Positions 15,144-26,033 of a stretch of 64,000 nt of DNA are shown one piece after another. Each line of letters opens with the position of its first letter. The stretch's first letter is position 1. The stretch is from Maribacter sp. BPC-D8. Lineage in GTDB: Bacteria > Bacteroidota > Bacteroidia > Flavobacteriales > Flavobacteriaceae. The stretch is taken from NCBI RefSeq assembly GCF_035207705.1, contig NZ_CP128187.1:2790001-2854000 (forward strand). Reading direction: 5' to 3'. The notes beneath the pieces were generated by a model that saw nothing but the letters and a program-made list of their open reading frames with translations, had not been told where the DNA came from and made no database searches. The translations under genes were made by a program, and so were the position numbers.

Positions 15144-18100
15144 ATGATGAAAAATCTATATCTAATTTTAATCCTTTTTATGTCCACACAATTTGGCAAT
15201 GCCCAAGAGCAAAATTCTTATGATTCACTATGGGATAAAGTTCTCGATTCAGAGATGGAAAACTTGAGCAAATCGGCATTAAAACAAGCTGAAGCTATCT
15301 TTCAAAAGGCAAAAAACGAAAAAATGAAGTGCAGACCATAAAAGCCCTTCTTTATAAATCTGGTTTTATTAATAAACTTGAAGAAGATGCCATTTTAACT
15401 ATCGTTAATGATTTCAAATCAGAAATAGCAGTTGCAGATAATGCAACGAAAAGCATCCTTCATAGTTATTTAGCAAACTTATACTGGCAATACTACCAGC
15501 AAAACAGATATAAATTTAATAACAGAACCAAAACAGATGTTAAGATTGATTCTGTAGATTTTAGAACTTGGGATTTAGATACGATTTTTAAAGAAATAGA
15601 TTATCATTTTACTGCATCCTTAGAAAATGCTAGTACTACTCAGCAACTTTCTATTTCAGATTTTGATGAAATTTTAGAAAAGTATGAAGAAAATCGAAAG
15701 TACAGACCTACGTTATTTGACCTTCTTGCGCATACCGCTTTAGACTTTTATACTACAAGCGAAAATGGTATCAATAAACCTGCAGATGCTTTTGAAATTG
15801 ACAATGAAGCAATTTTATGCGAAGCATACACTGCTAGCTTTTTAAATTTTGATGATGGTCAAAACCTGTCATTACAGTCTAGAGCACTTGAAATTTACCA
15901 ACAACTAGTAGCATTTCATTTTGGCAATCCAGATATGAGTCCGTTAGTATTGATAGATATAGAGCGACTGCGTTTTATTCACCAAAACGCCACTTTCGAT
16001 AACAAAGACAATCTATTTCTTGAGGTGCTACAGAATTCAGCTGAAAACATAAAACATAGTCCGCTATCGGGCTTATACACCTTTGAAATTGCACTTCAGT
16101 ACCAACAATTTGGATTCACCTATGATCTTAAAACGAATAAAGAACATCAATGGAAGTTAAAAGAAGCCATTGCACTTTGCGATGATGTAATTGCTAGATT
16201 TCCTAAAAGTTTAGGTGCACAAAAATGCATGGTATTAAAATCTGAAATTCATAATACCACTATTCAACTGACTTCAGAAAAGCACATACCAACCAACACG
16301 GTAAGCAGACTATTGGTTAGTTATAAAAATATGGAGCGTTTGTCGTTAAAGGCTTTTCAAATTACCCAGAAACAATTAAAAGAGCTTGAAGAATTATATC
16401 AAGACAATAAGAAACAAGACTATATAAAAAAACTGTCTGTTGCTAAAACTTGGTCGGCATCTTTAAAAACAGAAAACGATTATCAAACGCATAGTACTGA
16501 AATCTCCATACCTGCTTTAGAAAATGGAAATTATGTGATAGTGGCAGAATCTGGCGATAAAAAAGTAAATTCATTTAGCTTCACCACTGTTCAAGTAACC
16601 AATTTAGCGGTAATTGAAACACAAAACCTAACACATCAGTTCTACCAAGTAATTAATCGCAATAACGGCAAACCTATTGTTGGTGCAGAAGTTATTTTAA
16701 GGTATCGAAAAAGCTATAATGAACCGATAAAACGTAAAACGTTTGCCACAGATAAAAATGGCAACATCACTATCGAAAAAAATGAAGAAAGTTGGAACGA
16801 AGTTTCAATAACCGTAAAAAAAGATAGCGAAACTGCATATTTTGGCGAGTATTACGTAAATAGAGGTTATGCTCAAAATGAAGAGCGAATTAACTATTCT
16901 TGCTTTTTATTTACGGATAGAAGTATTTATAGACCAGGTCAGCCCATATATTTTAAGGGTATTGCCATTAGCCAAGATAAAGGCGTATCTAAAGTTTTAG
17001 AAAACGCTAAAATTAAAGTTACGCTTGCAGATGTTAATGGACAAGAATTAGAAACTCTCGCGTTGACCAGCAATGATTATGGTTCTATTTCGGGTGAATT
17101 TATTTTACCAAATTCCGGACTCACAGGTAATTTTTCTATTCGCATTTCTTCAACTAAATATGGTTTAAACGAGCATACCAGTATTTCAGTTGAGGAGTAC
17201 AAACGACCTAAATTCGAAACAAATTTTGAACCAGTTACAGAGACCTATAAAGTTAATGATAGTATAACGGTGACAGGTAAAGCAACCGCATATGCAGGTA
17301 GTTCCATCTCAGATGCAAAAGTAGTTTACCGTGTAAAAAGAGTGGTGAATTTACCAAGATGGTATTATTGGTTTAGACCTTATTTTAATGGCTCTTCTCA
17401 AGAAATTGAACATGGTGAAACTGTTACCGATGCAGCAGGTAATTATAAAATAAATTTTAAGGCGATACCCGATAATAGTATTGAGAAAGAAAACCTGCCT
17501 ACTTTTAATTATGAAGTTACAGCAGATGTAACCGATATTAATGGAGAAACCAGAAGTACAGTTACGAATGTTGCAGTTGGCTATCATGCGCTAAACATAA
17601 ATTTAGTAGTGCAGGAGTCCATTGACAAGACCCTGAAGGATACAGGCTTTACGATTACCAGCAGAAACTTAAATGGAGAATTTGTTGCGGCAACAGGCGA
17701 GGTGAAATTATACAAATTACAGGCACCTGAAAACGTCATACGCCCAAGACAATGGGCTGCTCCAGATTACCAAGGTTTTTCAAAAGATGAATTCTTGAAA
17801 CTTTATCCGCATGATGCTTTTGAAGACGAAGACAATTCTGCCAATTGGAAAAAAGGTAAAATGGTTTGGCAATCTAACTTCAATACCCAAAATTCTAAGG
17901 AAATCAATTTCGGTAAAACCAAGAATTGGGAATCTGGCAAATACAGGTTAGAATTAAACTCAAAAGATAAATTTGGTCAAGCCGTAAAAGATATCGCCAT
18001 TATCAACTTTACTGGTAATGAACACACGCTAGCCGACAACCAATTGTTTCAAATAAAAACAGATAAAGGGCAATATAAAGTCGGAGACAAAGCGCAAATA

Positions 18101-21100
18101 ACATTTCTTTCAAGTGCTGAAGATTTGAATATTTATGTAAGGGTTGAAAAAAGTAATACCATAGTTGACGAAAAGTTAATTATGTTGAACAACAATTCAA
18201 AAACCATATCGGTACCTGTTACCGAAAATGATTTAGGCGGATTTGTAATTACTTACGGTTATGCATTCGCCAATTATTTTGAATGGAACACTCATAATAT
18301 TCTTGTTCCCTACCCTTCTAGCGATTTACAAATAGAGACAACGACCTTTAGAGATAAAATAGCTCCGGGTGTTGATGAAACTTGGTCTTTTAAGATCAAA
18401 GGTCCGGAAGGTGAAAAAGTAAGCGCTGAGTTGTTAGCAAGTATGTATGATGCCTCTTTAGATCAGTTTAGCCCTCATTCTTGGAGCTTTTATCCATTTC
18501 ATAGACCAAATTACTATTCACGAATTAGAACGAACGCTCATAACAGCTTTTCGACAAGTAGCTTCTATACATTTTCGCTTCATGAAGACATGAGCTACCC
18601 AAGTCTAAGATTTGATTCTTTCGAATCGTTCGGGTTAGATTTTCGTTCATACGGAAACTTCTATGAACCAAGGGCCAAGTACAAAAGGTCTTCAGCACCT
18701 TTAAGAAAATCCATGATGTCAGATGGTGCTGAGTTAGAAGAAGCCGTGATGCTTGAAGATTCTAATGCAAGTATAGAAAGTAAATTAGAAGGCAGAGCAG
18801 CAGGTATAGAAATTACCGAAGCCTTAACTGAACCCGAGAAAGAGAAAGAAGATTTTGGTTCGGTTACCATTCGTAAAAACCTACAAGAAACCGCTTTTTT
18901 CTTTCCATTATTACAAACAGATAAAGAAGGGAACGTATCATTCAACTTCACCACACCTGAAGCATTAACACGTTGGAATTTGCAGCTCTTAGCACATACC
19001 AAAGATTTGGAAAGCACGATAACCAATCTTACTACGGTAACTCAAAAAGAGTTAATGGTAACACCAAATGCACCACGATTTTTACGTGAAGGCGATGAGA
19101 TTAGCATTAGCAGTAAAATATCTAATCTAACAGAAAAACTACTTTCTGGTCAGGCGAAATTAGAATTGACCGATGCAGTAACTGGTCTAGATATATCAAC
19201 TCAATTGTTAGAGGCTTCTAATACAATAGCCACAACCGCTTTTGAAGTTGATGGTATGGGGAATACTCAAGTATCATGGAGATTGAATATTCCGGAAGGG
19301 TTGCAATCAGTCCAATATAAAATCATTGCAAAAGCAGGTGATTTCTCTGATGGCGAGCAAAACATGTTGCCCGTATTATCAAACAGAACCTTGGTAACGG
19401 AAACGTTACCTATGTGGATTCGTAGCAATCAGACCAAGACCTTTATTTTAGACAAGCTAAAAAACACCTCATCGACTACGCTGAAACACCACAAGCTGAC
19501 TTTAGAAATGACATCTAACCCAGCTTGGTACGCAGTACAGGCATTGCCCTATTTAATGGAGTATCCGTATGATTGTAGCGAGCAGATATTCTCAAGGTAT
19601 TACGCAAATTCATTGGCTAGCCATATAGCGAACAGTAACCCAAGAATTCGTGAAGTGTTTGACCAATGGGCAAATTCAGATGCCCTACTAAGTAATCTAG
19701 AAAAGAACGAGGAATTGAAATCCCTATTAATTCAAGAAACACCTTGGTTACGCGATGCACAATCTGAAACCGAACAAAAGAAAAGAATCGGATTATTATT
19801 CAATTTGAACAAGATGAAAAACGAGCAGCAATCAGCTTTAAATAAGCTAGCTCAAAATCAGAATCTAAGTGGAGCTTGGTCTTGGTTCAATGGCGGACCA
19901 GACAACAGATACATCACCCAACATATCATTTCGGGTATGGGTCATTTGAATCATTTGGTTACTTCGGCTACCAACAGCAACGAACCTAAAATGATTGAAA
20001 ATGCAATTTCATATTTAGATGCTGAGTTTGTGAAAGAATACGAGCAAATGAAGAAACATACATCGAATATTAACGATGATCATTTAAGTGCGTATCAGGT
20101 TCATTATTTATACATGCGAAGCTTTTTTAAGGATATTAAAACCTCTAAGAAAGTAGATGAGATAACCGGTTACTATTTAAAACAAGCTCAGAAATATTGG
20201 ACCAAAAGAGGTTTGTATGCACAGGGAATGCTTGCTTTAATATTGCATAGGATGGATGACGCTAAAACGTCTGCCAAAATTCTACGTGCATTGGAAGAGA
20301 ATAGCATTACCAGCGATGAATTGGGTATGTACTGGAAGAGTAATACTAGCTCATGGTATTGGTATCAGGCACCTATAGAAACACAAGCTTTATTGATTGA
20401 AGCATTTTCTGAAATTCGCCCTGCCGATATTGAAACGGTTGATAATCTTAAAATATGGTTACTTAAAAATAAGCAGACCAATCAATGGAGTACCACCAAA
20501 GCAACAACAGAAGCTGTTTACGCTTTATTATTACAAGGCAGCGAGTGGTTATCAGTTACAGATGCAGTTGAAGTTTTAATTGGCGGAGAAAAGATTGACC
20601 CTTCAACATTAGAAGATGTAAAGGTCGAAGCAGGAACTGGCTACTTTAAAACATCTTGGAATACCACTGAAATTCAACCAAAAATGGGTGAGGTACAAAT
20701 CAGCAAAAAAGGCAACGGAATTGCTTGGGGAGCTTTGTACTGGCAATATTTTGAGGACTTAGATAAAATTACAAGTGCTGAGACTCCGTTGAAATTAAAG
20801 AAAAAAATCTTCTTGAAAAAGAATACAGATTCTGGCGAAGTAATTTCTGAAGTGACTGACAACACTACGTTAAAAGTAGGCGATTTGGTTAAGATTAGAA
20901 TTGAACTGAGGTCCGACCGAGATATGGAATTCATACACATGAAAGATATGCGTGCTGCTGGTTTTGAACCTGTAAACGTAATTTCAAGATACAAGTGGCA
21001 AGATGGCTTAGGGTATTACGAAAGCACTAAAGATGCTAGCACCAATTTCTTCTTTGACTATTTACCTAAAGGAGTTTATGTGTTTGAATATGATGTACGT

Positions 21101-21208
21101 GTAAATAATGCTGGCGATTTCAGTAATGGCATTACCACCATACAAAGTATGTATGCACCAGAATTTAGCAGTCATAGTGAAGGAGTTCGTGTAACGGTGG
21201 AAAATTAA
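15144..21208 (+). CDS. Alpha-2-macroglobulin family protein, interrupted by a one-base frameshift
   Basis: About 2020 residues if repaired. The 5' part (from ATG 15144, signal peptide ending GNAQ) runs out of frame after a six-A run (15319-15324); the rest continues in the next frame from about 15325, with a GTG at 15329 and a stop at 21208. One extra A would join the two as KNEVQTIKALLYKSG. Seen downstream: an MG2 segment (TDRSIYRPGQPIYFKG), a bait/MG region, the complete alpha-2-macroglobulin domain (FTTPEALTRWNLQLLAHT) and the thioester motif CSEQ (Cys codon 19574-19576). Thioester A2Ms trap proteases in the periplasm. No pbpC neighbour, the usual partner in Proteobacteria, is present. Confidence 0.88.
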
Positions 21209-21215
21209 CCCAATT

Positions 21216-21317
21216 ACGAACGAAGTGAAGTAATCTGTTTATGGGCTGATTAAAACTTAATCGTAACCAACAACAGACAGATTGTCTCGTCGCAAAAAAG
21301 CTCCTCGCAAAGACGAG
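21216..21317. repeat. REP-like palindromic intergenic element
   Basis: AATCTGT (21232-21238) pairs with ACAGATT (21277-21283), and CTCGTC (21286-21291) pairs with GACGAG (21312-21317). The right half, from ACAGATTGTCTCGTCGC to GCTCCTCGCAAAGACG, closely resembles a dispersed palindromic repeat (core CTTCGTCGC...GCTCCTCGCAATGACG) that I recall from many bacterial genomes, including flavobacteria. The copy looks degenerate. It sits between the A2M stop and the terminator. Confidence 0.6.
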
Positions 21318-21333
21318 TTAAAACACAAAAAAA

Positions 21334-21354
21334 GGGCGCTACAATGTAGCGCCC
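21334..21354. terminator. Bidirectional rho-independent terminator
   Basis: GGGCGCTAC (21334-21342), a three-base loop AAT and GTAGCGCCC (21346-21354) make a 9-bp GC-rich stem. It is preceded by an A-run and followed by TTTCGTCTTTT, so it can serve both the plus-strand A2M gene and the convergent minus-strand M13 peptidase gene. Confidence 0.9.
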
Positions 21355-21378
21355 TTTCGTCTTTTACTAAAAAATAGT

Positions 21379-23427
21379 TTACCAAATATGAACTCTCTTT
21401 TCAGGAGCTAAGTACATAGCATCGCCTTCTTTAATATCAAAAGCATCGTAAAACTCTTGAATGTTTAATAAAGGTTGTGTTGCTCTAACCATACCTGGAG
21501 AGTGTGGATCCGTTTTAATTTGAGTTCTTAAAGCCTCATCTCTACTCTTCGTTCTCCAAACTGTAGCCCAAGACATAAAGAAACGTTGTTCAGCTGTAAA
21601 GCCATCAACATCTTCAGGACGACCATTTTCAGCATAGTATTTCTGAAGTCCGTCATAAGCACCTAGCAGTCCGCCTAAGTCACCGATATTCTCACCTAAG
21701 GTGAATTTACCGTTTACATAAACATCTGGTAAAACCATTACGCTATCGTACTGTACCGCTAAAGCATCAGCTCTTTCAGTAAATGCAGCTAAATCAGCAT
21801 CTGTCCACCAGTTTTTAAGATTTCCATCAGCATCGAAACGAGAACCACTATCATCAAAAGCATGAGAAATCTCATGACCGATAACAGCACCAATACCACC
21901 GTAATTTACAGCTTCATCAGCAGTATAGTTATAGAAAGGTGGTTGTAAGATCGCAGCAGGAAAAACAATCTCGTTGTTCAAAGGATTGAAGTATGCATTT
22001 ACAGTCTGTGGAGACATTCCCCATTCTGTTTTATCAACAGGCTCTCCAATTTCAGAGTAGTTCTTTAACTCTCCCCATTTGTTAACAGCAGTCATATTCT
22101 CAAAATAAGACTTGTCTGCAGAAACTTCCATAGTTGAATAATCTTCCCATTTATCTGGGTAAGCAATCTTCACTGTAAATTTATCTAACTTTTCAATTGC
22201 TTTTGTTTTTGTAGAATCGCTCATCCAATCTAAAACAGAAATACGTTCTTTAAAAGCATCGATAACATTTGCAATCATCAACTCAGCATTTGCCTTTGCT
22301 TCTGGCGGAAACTTTGCATCAACATATAATTGACCTAAAGCTTCACCAACAGTACCGTTTACTGTTGCCAATGCACGCTCGTCTGCAGCACGTTGTTCTT
22401 TTGCTCCTCTAAGGTATTTGCTATAAAATTCCCAATCTGCAGTTTCAATATCAGTCGTTAATTTTCCGGCAGCACTATTAAAAGTATCCCATCTTACCAA
22501 AGTTTTGATATCCTCGATCGGAGTAGTTTTTAAGAACTTGTCTAAAGCCTCTGTATATCTCAATTGAGTAACCAAAAGTGTATCGAACTTTTTAGTAATG
22601 CCTAAATCAGAAATAAGTTTCTTCATGTCTATAGTAGACATCATTTTATCAACCTCGGCAATTGTTCTAGGGTTATTGTAGTTTCTCGCATCTCTACGTT
22701 CTACTTTATTTAAACGAGGTTCTGCCAATTGCGTTTCTAAAGCTAAAATTTTATTTGCAGCTTTCGTTGCATCAGCTTCAGAATCACCTAATCTCTGTAA
22801 CATTTTAGAGACGTGCTTTTTGTATTCTTCACGAATTTCAACAGACTTCTCATCTTCTTCTAAATAGAAATCACGGTCAGGCAACCCTAATCCGTTAGCA
22901 CCTAAATACACAGCGTTCATGCTACTGTTATTTAAATCTGCACCAGCACCAATGTTTAAGAACGGAGAAGATACAGCTGCATTGGTTGCCAATACTGTTT
23001 GTAAATCTTTTAAATTCTTTACAGAAGCAATTGCTTCAAATGCCGATGTTAATGGCGTAATGCCTGCTTTATTTCTAGCAGCAGAATCTAACTTAGTATC
23101 AAAAATTGCCAAAGCTTTCGCTTGATCAGTATCTGCAGCGTAGTTTCCACTTTCTTTCGCAGTAGCCAATATTTTTAATACATCGTCATCGGTAGATTTA
23201 CGAAGTACACTGAAACCACCCCAGCTAGTTCTATCATCTGGTATTTCGGTAAACTTCATCCAGTTTCCGTTTACGTAGTTATAAAAATCTGACTTAGGGT
23301 TTTGAGTGGTATCCATGTTCGATAGAACGATACCAGGTATTGTTTCTACTTCGGCAGTAGGTTTCGGTTCTTCTTTACAAGAAGCTAAAGCTACCAAACC
23401 GGCAGCAAGAAAATAAATCTTTTTCAT
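21379..23427 (-). CDS. pepO: M13 family metallopeptidase (PepO/neprilysin-like lipoprotein)
   Basis: 682 residues with a lipoprotein signal (FLAAGLVALASCKEE). It is a zinc endopeptidase of the neprilysin family: the zinc motif GHEISHAFDDSG has HExxH at residues 518-522, and the third ligand region ENIGDLGGL follows. The upstream NAYFNPLNNEIVFPAAILQPP segment (NAYY/F and VFPAxxLxxP) is the M13 substrate-binding signature. The length fits the family. Expected role is degradation of oligopeptides outside the inner membrane. It converges on the A2M gene and shares its terminator; a TATTTTTG -7 box lies 60 bp upstream. Confidence 0.93.
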   Translation of the reverse strand: MKKIYFLAAGLVALASCKEEPKPTAEVETIPGIVLSNMDTTQNPKSDFYNYVNGNWMKFTEIPDDRTSWGGFSVLRKSTDDDVLKILATAKESGNYAADTDQAKALAIFDTKLDSAARNKAGITPLTSAFEAIASVKNLKDLQTVLATNAAVSSPFLNIGAGADLNNSSMNAVYLGANGLGLPDRDFYLEEDEKSVEIREEYKKHVSKMLQRLGDSEADATKAANKILALETQLAEPRLNKVERRDARNYNNPRTIAEVDKMMSTIDMKKLISDLGITKKFDTLLVTQLRYTEALDKFLKTTPIEDIKTLVRWDTFNSAAGKLTTDIETADWEFYSKYLRGAKEQRAADERALATVNGTVGEALGQLYVDAKFPPEAKANAELMIANVIDAFKERISVLDWMSDSTKTKAIEKLDKFTVKIAYPDKWEDYSTMEVSADKSYFENMTAVNKWGELKNYSEIGEPVDKTEWGMSPQTVNAYFNPLNNEIVFPAAILQPPFYNYTADEAVNYGGIGAVIGHEISHAFDDSGSRFDADGNLKNWWTDADLAAFTERADALAVQYDSVMVLPDVYVNGKFTLGENIGDLGGLLGAYDGLQKYYAENGRPEDVDGFTAEQRFFMSWATVWRTKSRDEALRTQIKTDPHSPGMVRATQPLLNIQEFYDAFDIKEGDAMYLAPEKRVHIW

Positions 23428-23486
23428 TTTGTGTGAGTTAGTTTTTAACGTGTCGATCTATATGACGCTCGTTTTGAGTTTTGTTA

Positions 23487-23494
23487 CAAAAATA
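23487..23494 (-). promoter_or_regulatory. Putative -7 element for the M13 peptidase gene
   Basis: On the minus strand this reads TATTTTTG, an exact match to the Bacteroidota -7 consensus TAnnTTTG. A TTG lies upstream at 23510-23512 with 15 bases between, which is shorter than the usual 19-21, so the -33 part is weak. Confidence 0.5.
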
Positions 23495-23707
23495 ACAGGA
23501 TTTTACTTTCAATACGTTTTTTTTCACTCACAAATACTAACATTAACATTTGAAGTCTACCATATTACATCAGAAAAAGTTATTTCAAAATGTCATTATA
23601 AATTTAAAATCGCGTTAACTCATTGAAAGTGCCACTACACTCATTATGCATTTTATAAGATCAGTGTTCCTTATACTTTAGAGGTGTACTAATAAAAAAA
23701 CCGAATT

Positions 23708-24439
23708 ATGAAAAGCACATTAACAATTGACGTAAAAGAACCATGCAAAGAAAATTTCACTAATTTTAGTAAAACTGAAAAAGGCGGTTTTTGCCAGAGC
23801 TGTGAAAAAGAGGTTATTGATTTTACTAAGTTATCAGATAGTGAAATTGTAAGTTATCTAAGCTCAGACAATAAAAAAACATGTGGTATGTTCAAGGCAT
23901 CGCAACTAAAAACATATGAAACTAATACTATGCATACTATGACAAATTCTATGTTACATAAAGGAATTGCAATGATGAGTTTTTCGCTACTTGCCCTGTG
24001 CGCTACAGAAGTTAAAGGTCAAGAAACCGCAAGTATAGAACCACCTATTGAAGTAGTTTCTACAGATATTATGGGCGATATTTCATATGTTGAAGTTATT
24101 CAAGAAAAACACACCGTAACCGGTACCATTGTCGATGAAGCAAATGAACCATTACCTGGTGTAAATGTAGTTTTGAAAGGAACTACAGTAGGTACACAAA
24201 CAGATTTTGATGGTAAGTTTGAATTCCCGCAACAACTAGCAGAAAATGATATTCTAGTACTTAGTTTTATAGGTTATGAAACCAAGACTTACAAAGTAGC
24301 AGCAAACGGAAATTCTAACATAGATATCAATATTACTTTTGATGAATACGATATGGTTTTGATGGGTGATATTGTAATAGATGGCACTTACACTAGTAAA
24401 AGAAATATTTTTCAAAAGATTGGAGATATTTTCAAATAA
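23708..24439 (+). CDS. Carboxypeptidase-regulatory-like membrane protein
   Basis: 243 residues. The N-terminal cytosolic part has four cysteines (Cys13, 29, 32, 59; GGFCQSCEKEV), probably a small metal site. A hydrophobic stretch follows (about 85-105, GIAMMSFSLLALCATEVKGQ), then an exported carboxypeptidase-D regulatory-like beta-sandwich: VTGTIVDEANEPLPGVNVVL, TDFDGKFEF, LVLSFIGYETKTY. The same fold precedes the plug of SusC-type receptors, but no receptor domain is attached. Its stop overlaps the next start (TAATG), so translation is coupled to the transglutaminase-like protein. Its role is unknown; a sensor or anchoring part is possible. Confidence 0.75.
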   Translation: MKSTLTIDVKEPCKENFTNFSKTEKGGFCQSCEKEVIDFTKLSDSEIVSYLSSDNKKTCGMFKASQLKTYETNTMHTMTNSMLHKGIAMMSFSLLALCATEVKGQETASIEPPIEVVSTDIMGDISYVEVIQEKHTVTGTIVDEANEPLPGVNVVLKGTTVGTQTDFDGKFEFPQQLAENDILVLSFIGYETKTYKVAANGNSNIDINITFDEYDMVLMGDIVIDGTYTSKRNIFQKIGDIFK

Positions 24440-25446
24440 TGAAAAATTTCATACTCCTTTCAACGCTCTTATTTTCAATAATGAGTTTTGCTCAACGCTC
24501 AGATTTTAATCATATCGATTTTAAAACAGCAGATAGCATCGCTCATTATTATAAAGATGCAAGCTTAAAAAACTTACCAGTACTTACTCATAATTTGACC
24601 ACATCATTAGAAACTGATGTAGAAAAATTTAGGTCGATATACACATGGATCAGCACAAACATTGCCAATGATTATTCTTCTTATGTAAAAATAAGCACCA
24701 AGAGAAAAAGGTTTGCTAAAGACAAGCAAGCCTTTTTAGATTGGAATACAAGTATTACACCAAAAGTGTTTAAAAGTTTATTAGAAGATCGAAAAACTGC
24801 CTGTACCGGTTATGCATACTTGGTAAAAGAAATGGCAACTCTTGCTGGATTTAATTGTGATATTATTGATGGCTACGGGCGTACACCTACTTTACTATTA
24901 GAAGAAGGTAGTGCTCCCAACCATTCTTGGAACCGTATTGAAATAAATGACAAATGGTATCTGTGTGATGCTACTTGGTCTGCTGGGCAAACAATGGTTA
25001 TTAACGGCACACCATTATTTCAGCAAGATTATTTCGACGGATATTTTCTTGCGGATACTGAGTTATTTGCGAAAAATCATTTTCCAATACAAAAAGAAGA
25101 AAGTCAACCCGTAAATAAGGAAAGCTTAGATGCTTTTATTGCGGGACCCGTTATTTACAAAGAAGCTTTTTTAGCACCGATAATTCCTATTGCCCCAGCA
25201 GCAATGCATAACACTATTCAAAAAGGAACGTCGGTTACCTTTACACTAAAAGTACCAAAAGATTTTATTGGAAATACCCAGCTATTACTGAACAAAGGTG
25301 GGAATCAAAAAAATGGAAATTCGAATATTATAAAGAAAGAAGGTGAAATCAGCTTAGTACAACACTTTGAAAAGAAAGGGCTGTACGACGTTCATATTTC
25401 AGTCGAAGACCAACTGATTGCTACATATGTCATTAAAGTAAAATAA
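24439..25446 (+). CDS. Transglutaminase-like exported protein
   Basis: 335 residues with a signal peptide (FILLSTLLFSIMSFAQ). The transglutaminase/papain-like core has the expected triad: Cys122 in KTACTGYA, His162 in PNHSWNRI and Asp177 in LCDATW. The RSIYTWISTNIANDY segment before it is also typical. About 110 C-terminal residues form an extra beta domain (SVTFTLKVPKDFIG, GLYDVHISVEDQ). Bacterial members act as peptidases or crosslinkers in the periplasm or on the surface. It overlaps the preceding gene by one base, so the two probably work together, perhaps with the upstream protein as anchor. Confidence 0.8.
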   Translation: MKNFILLSTLLFSIMSFAQRSDFNHIDFKTADSIAHYYKDASLKNLPVLTHNLTTSLETDVEKFRSIYTWISTNIANDYSSYVKISTKRKRFAKDKQAFLDWNTSITPKVFKSLLEDRKTACTGYAYLVKEMATLAGFNCDIIDGYGRTPTLLLEEGSAPNHSWNRIEINDKWYLCDATWSAGQTMVINGTPLFQQDYFDGYFLADTELFAKNHFPIQKEESQPVNKESLDAFIAGPVIYKEAFLAPIIPIAPAAMHNTIQKGTSVTFTLKVPKDFIGNTQLLLNKGGNQKNGNSNIIKKEGEISLVQHFEKKGLYDVHISVEDQLIATYVIKVK

Positions 25447-25448
25447 CG

Positions 25449-25967
25449 CTATTCTGGCGGATACTTGCTGAATATCTTATCGACTACAACTTGTAGTTTT
25501 TCTGACTTTTCTTGAGGTGTATCTCCCTCGCGAAACGGACTTTCGCTAACGGCTTGCCAAATCAACATATCTTTATTAGAATCAACAAAATCAATCTTTA
25601 ATTCTCTGGTCATTTTTGGACCGCCAACAGGAATACCAATTGAAACTCCGCCACCAATACCACCATTACCACCACCAAGACCAACACCTACGTTGTTCGC
25701 AGATTGTGCTTTAAATACAGTACTCTTAATATTAATGAACATATCTGGTTCTTCAGCGAACATAAATCCTTTTTCGCCCAAAGTAGCATCCATGGCATCC
25801 ATTAACCTTTTCTCGTCCAATTCACTTAGACCAGTTTCCATATCACCAAAATAGTTATAGGTAGCATATGATGTAAAATCGGTCTGATCATCGTAATCAT
25901 AATTAACCCTCGCTGATCCGCAAGAAGTTAAAACTAATAGTACAACACTAAAAAAAAGGATTCTCAT
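25449..25967 (-). CDS. DUF4136 lipoprotein
   Basis: 172 residues with a lipoprotein signal (VVLLVLTSCGSARV, Cys16). Family hallmarks of DUF4136 are visible: VNYDYDDQTDFTSYATYNYF at the start, FAEEPDMFINIKSTVF in the middle, a glycine-rich loop (GVGLGGGNGGIGGG), then ELKIDFVDSNKDMLIWQAV. The protein is expected in the periplasmic face of the envelope; its function is not established. Its stop is only two bases from the stop of the convergent transglutaminase-like gene, with no terminator between. Confidence 0.85.
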   Translation of the reverse strand: MRILFFSVVLLVLTSCGSARVNYDYDDQTDFTSYATYNYFGDMETGLSELDEKRLMDAMDATLGEKGFMFAEEPDMFINIKSTVFKAQSANNVGVGLGGGNGGIGGGVSIGIPVGGPKMTRELKIDFVDSNKDMLIWQAVSESPFREGDTPQEKSEKLQVVVDKIFSKYPPE

Positions 25968-26033
25968 GATATTGTATTTTCTTAAATTTAAAGAAAATAA
26001 AAGAGTAATATATGTTTTTGAGAAGGTATTCGA

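Noticed and set aside
15319..15329. Programmed ribosomal frameshifting at the A6 run of the A2M gene
   Set aside because: A slippery A run is present, but I see no stimulatory downstream hairpin and the family is normally read in one frame. Sequencing error or slippage is simpler.
18661..19026. Minus-strand open frames within the A2M gene, including this 121-codon one
   Set aside because: They have no domains and lie in the antisense of strongly supported coding sequence.
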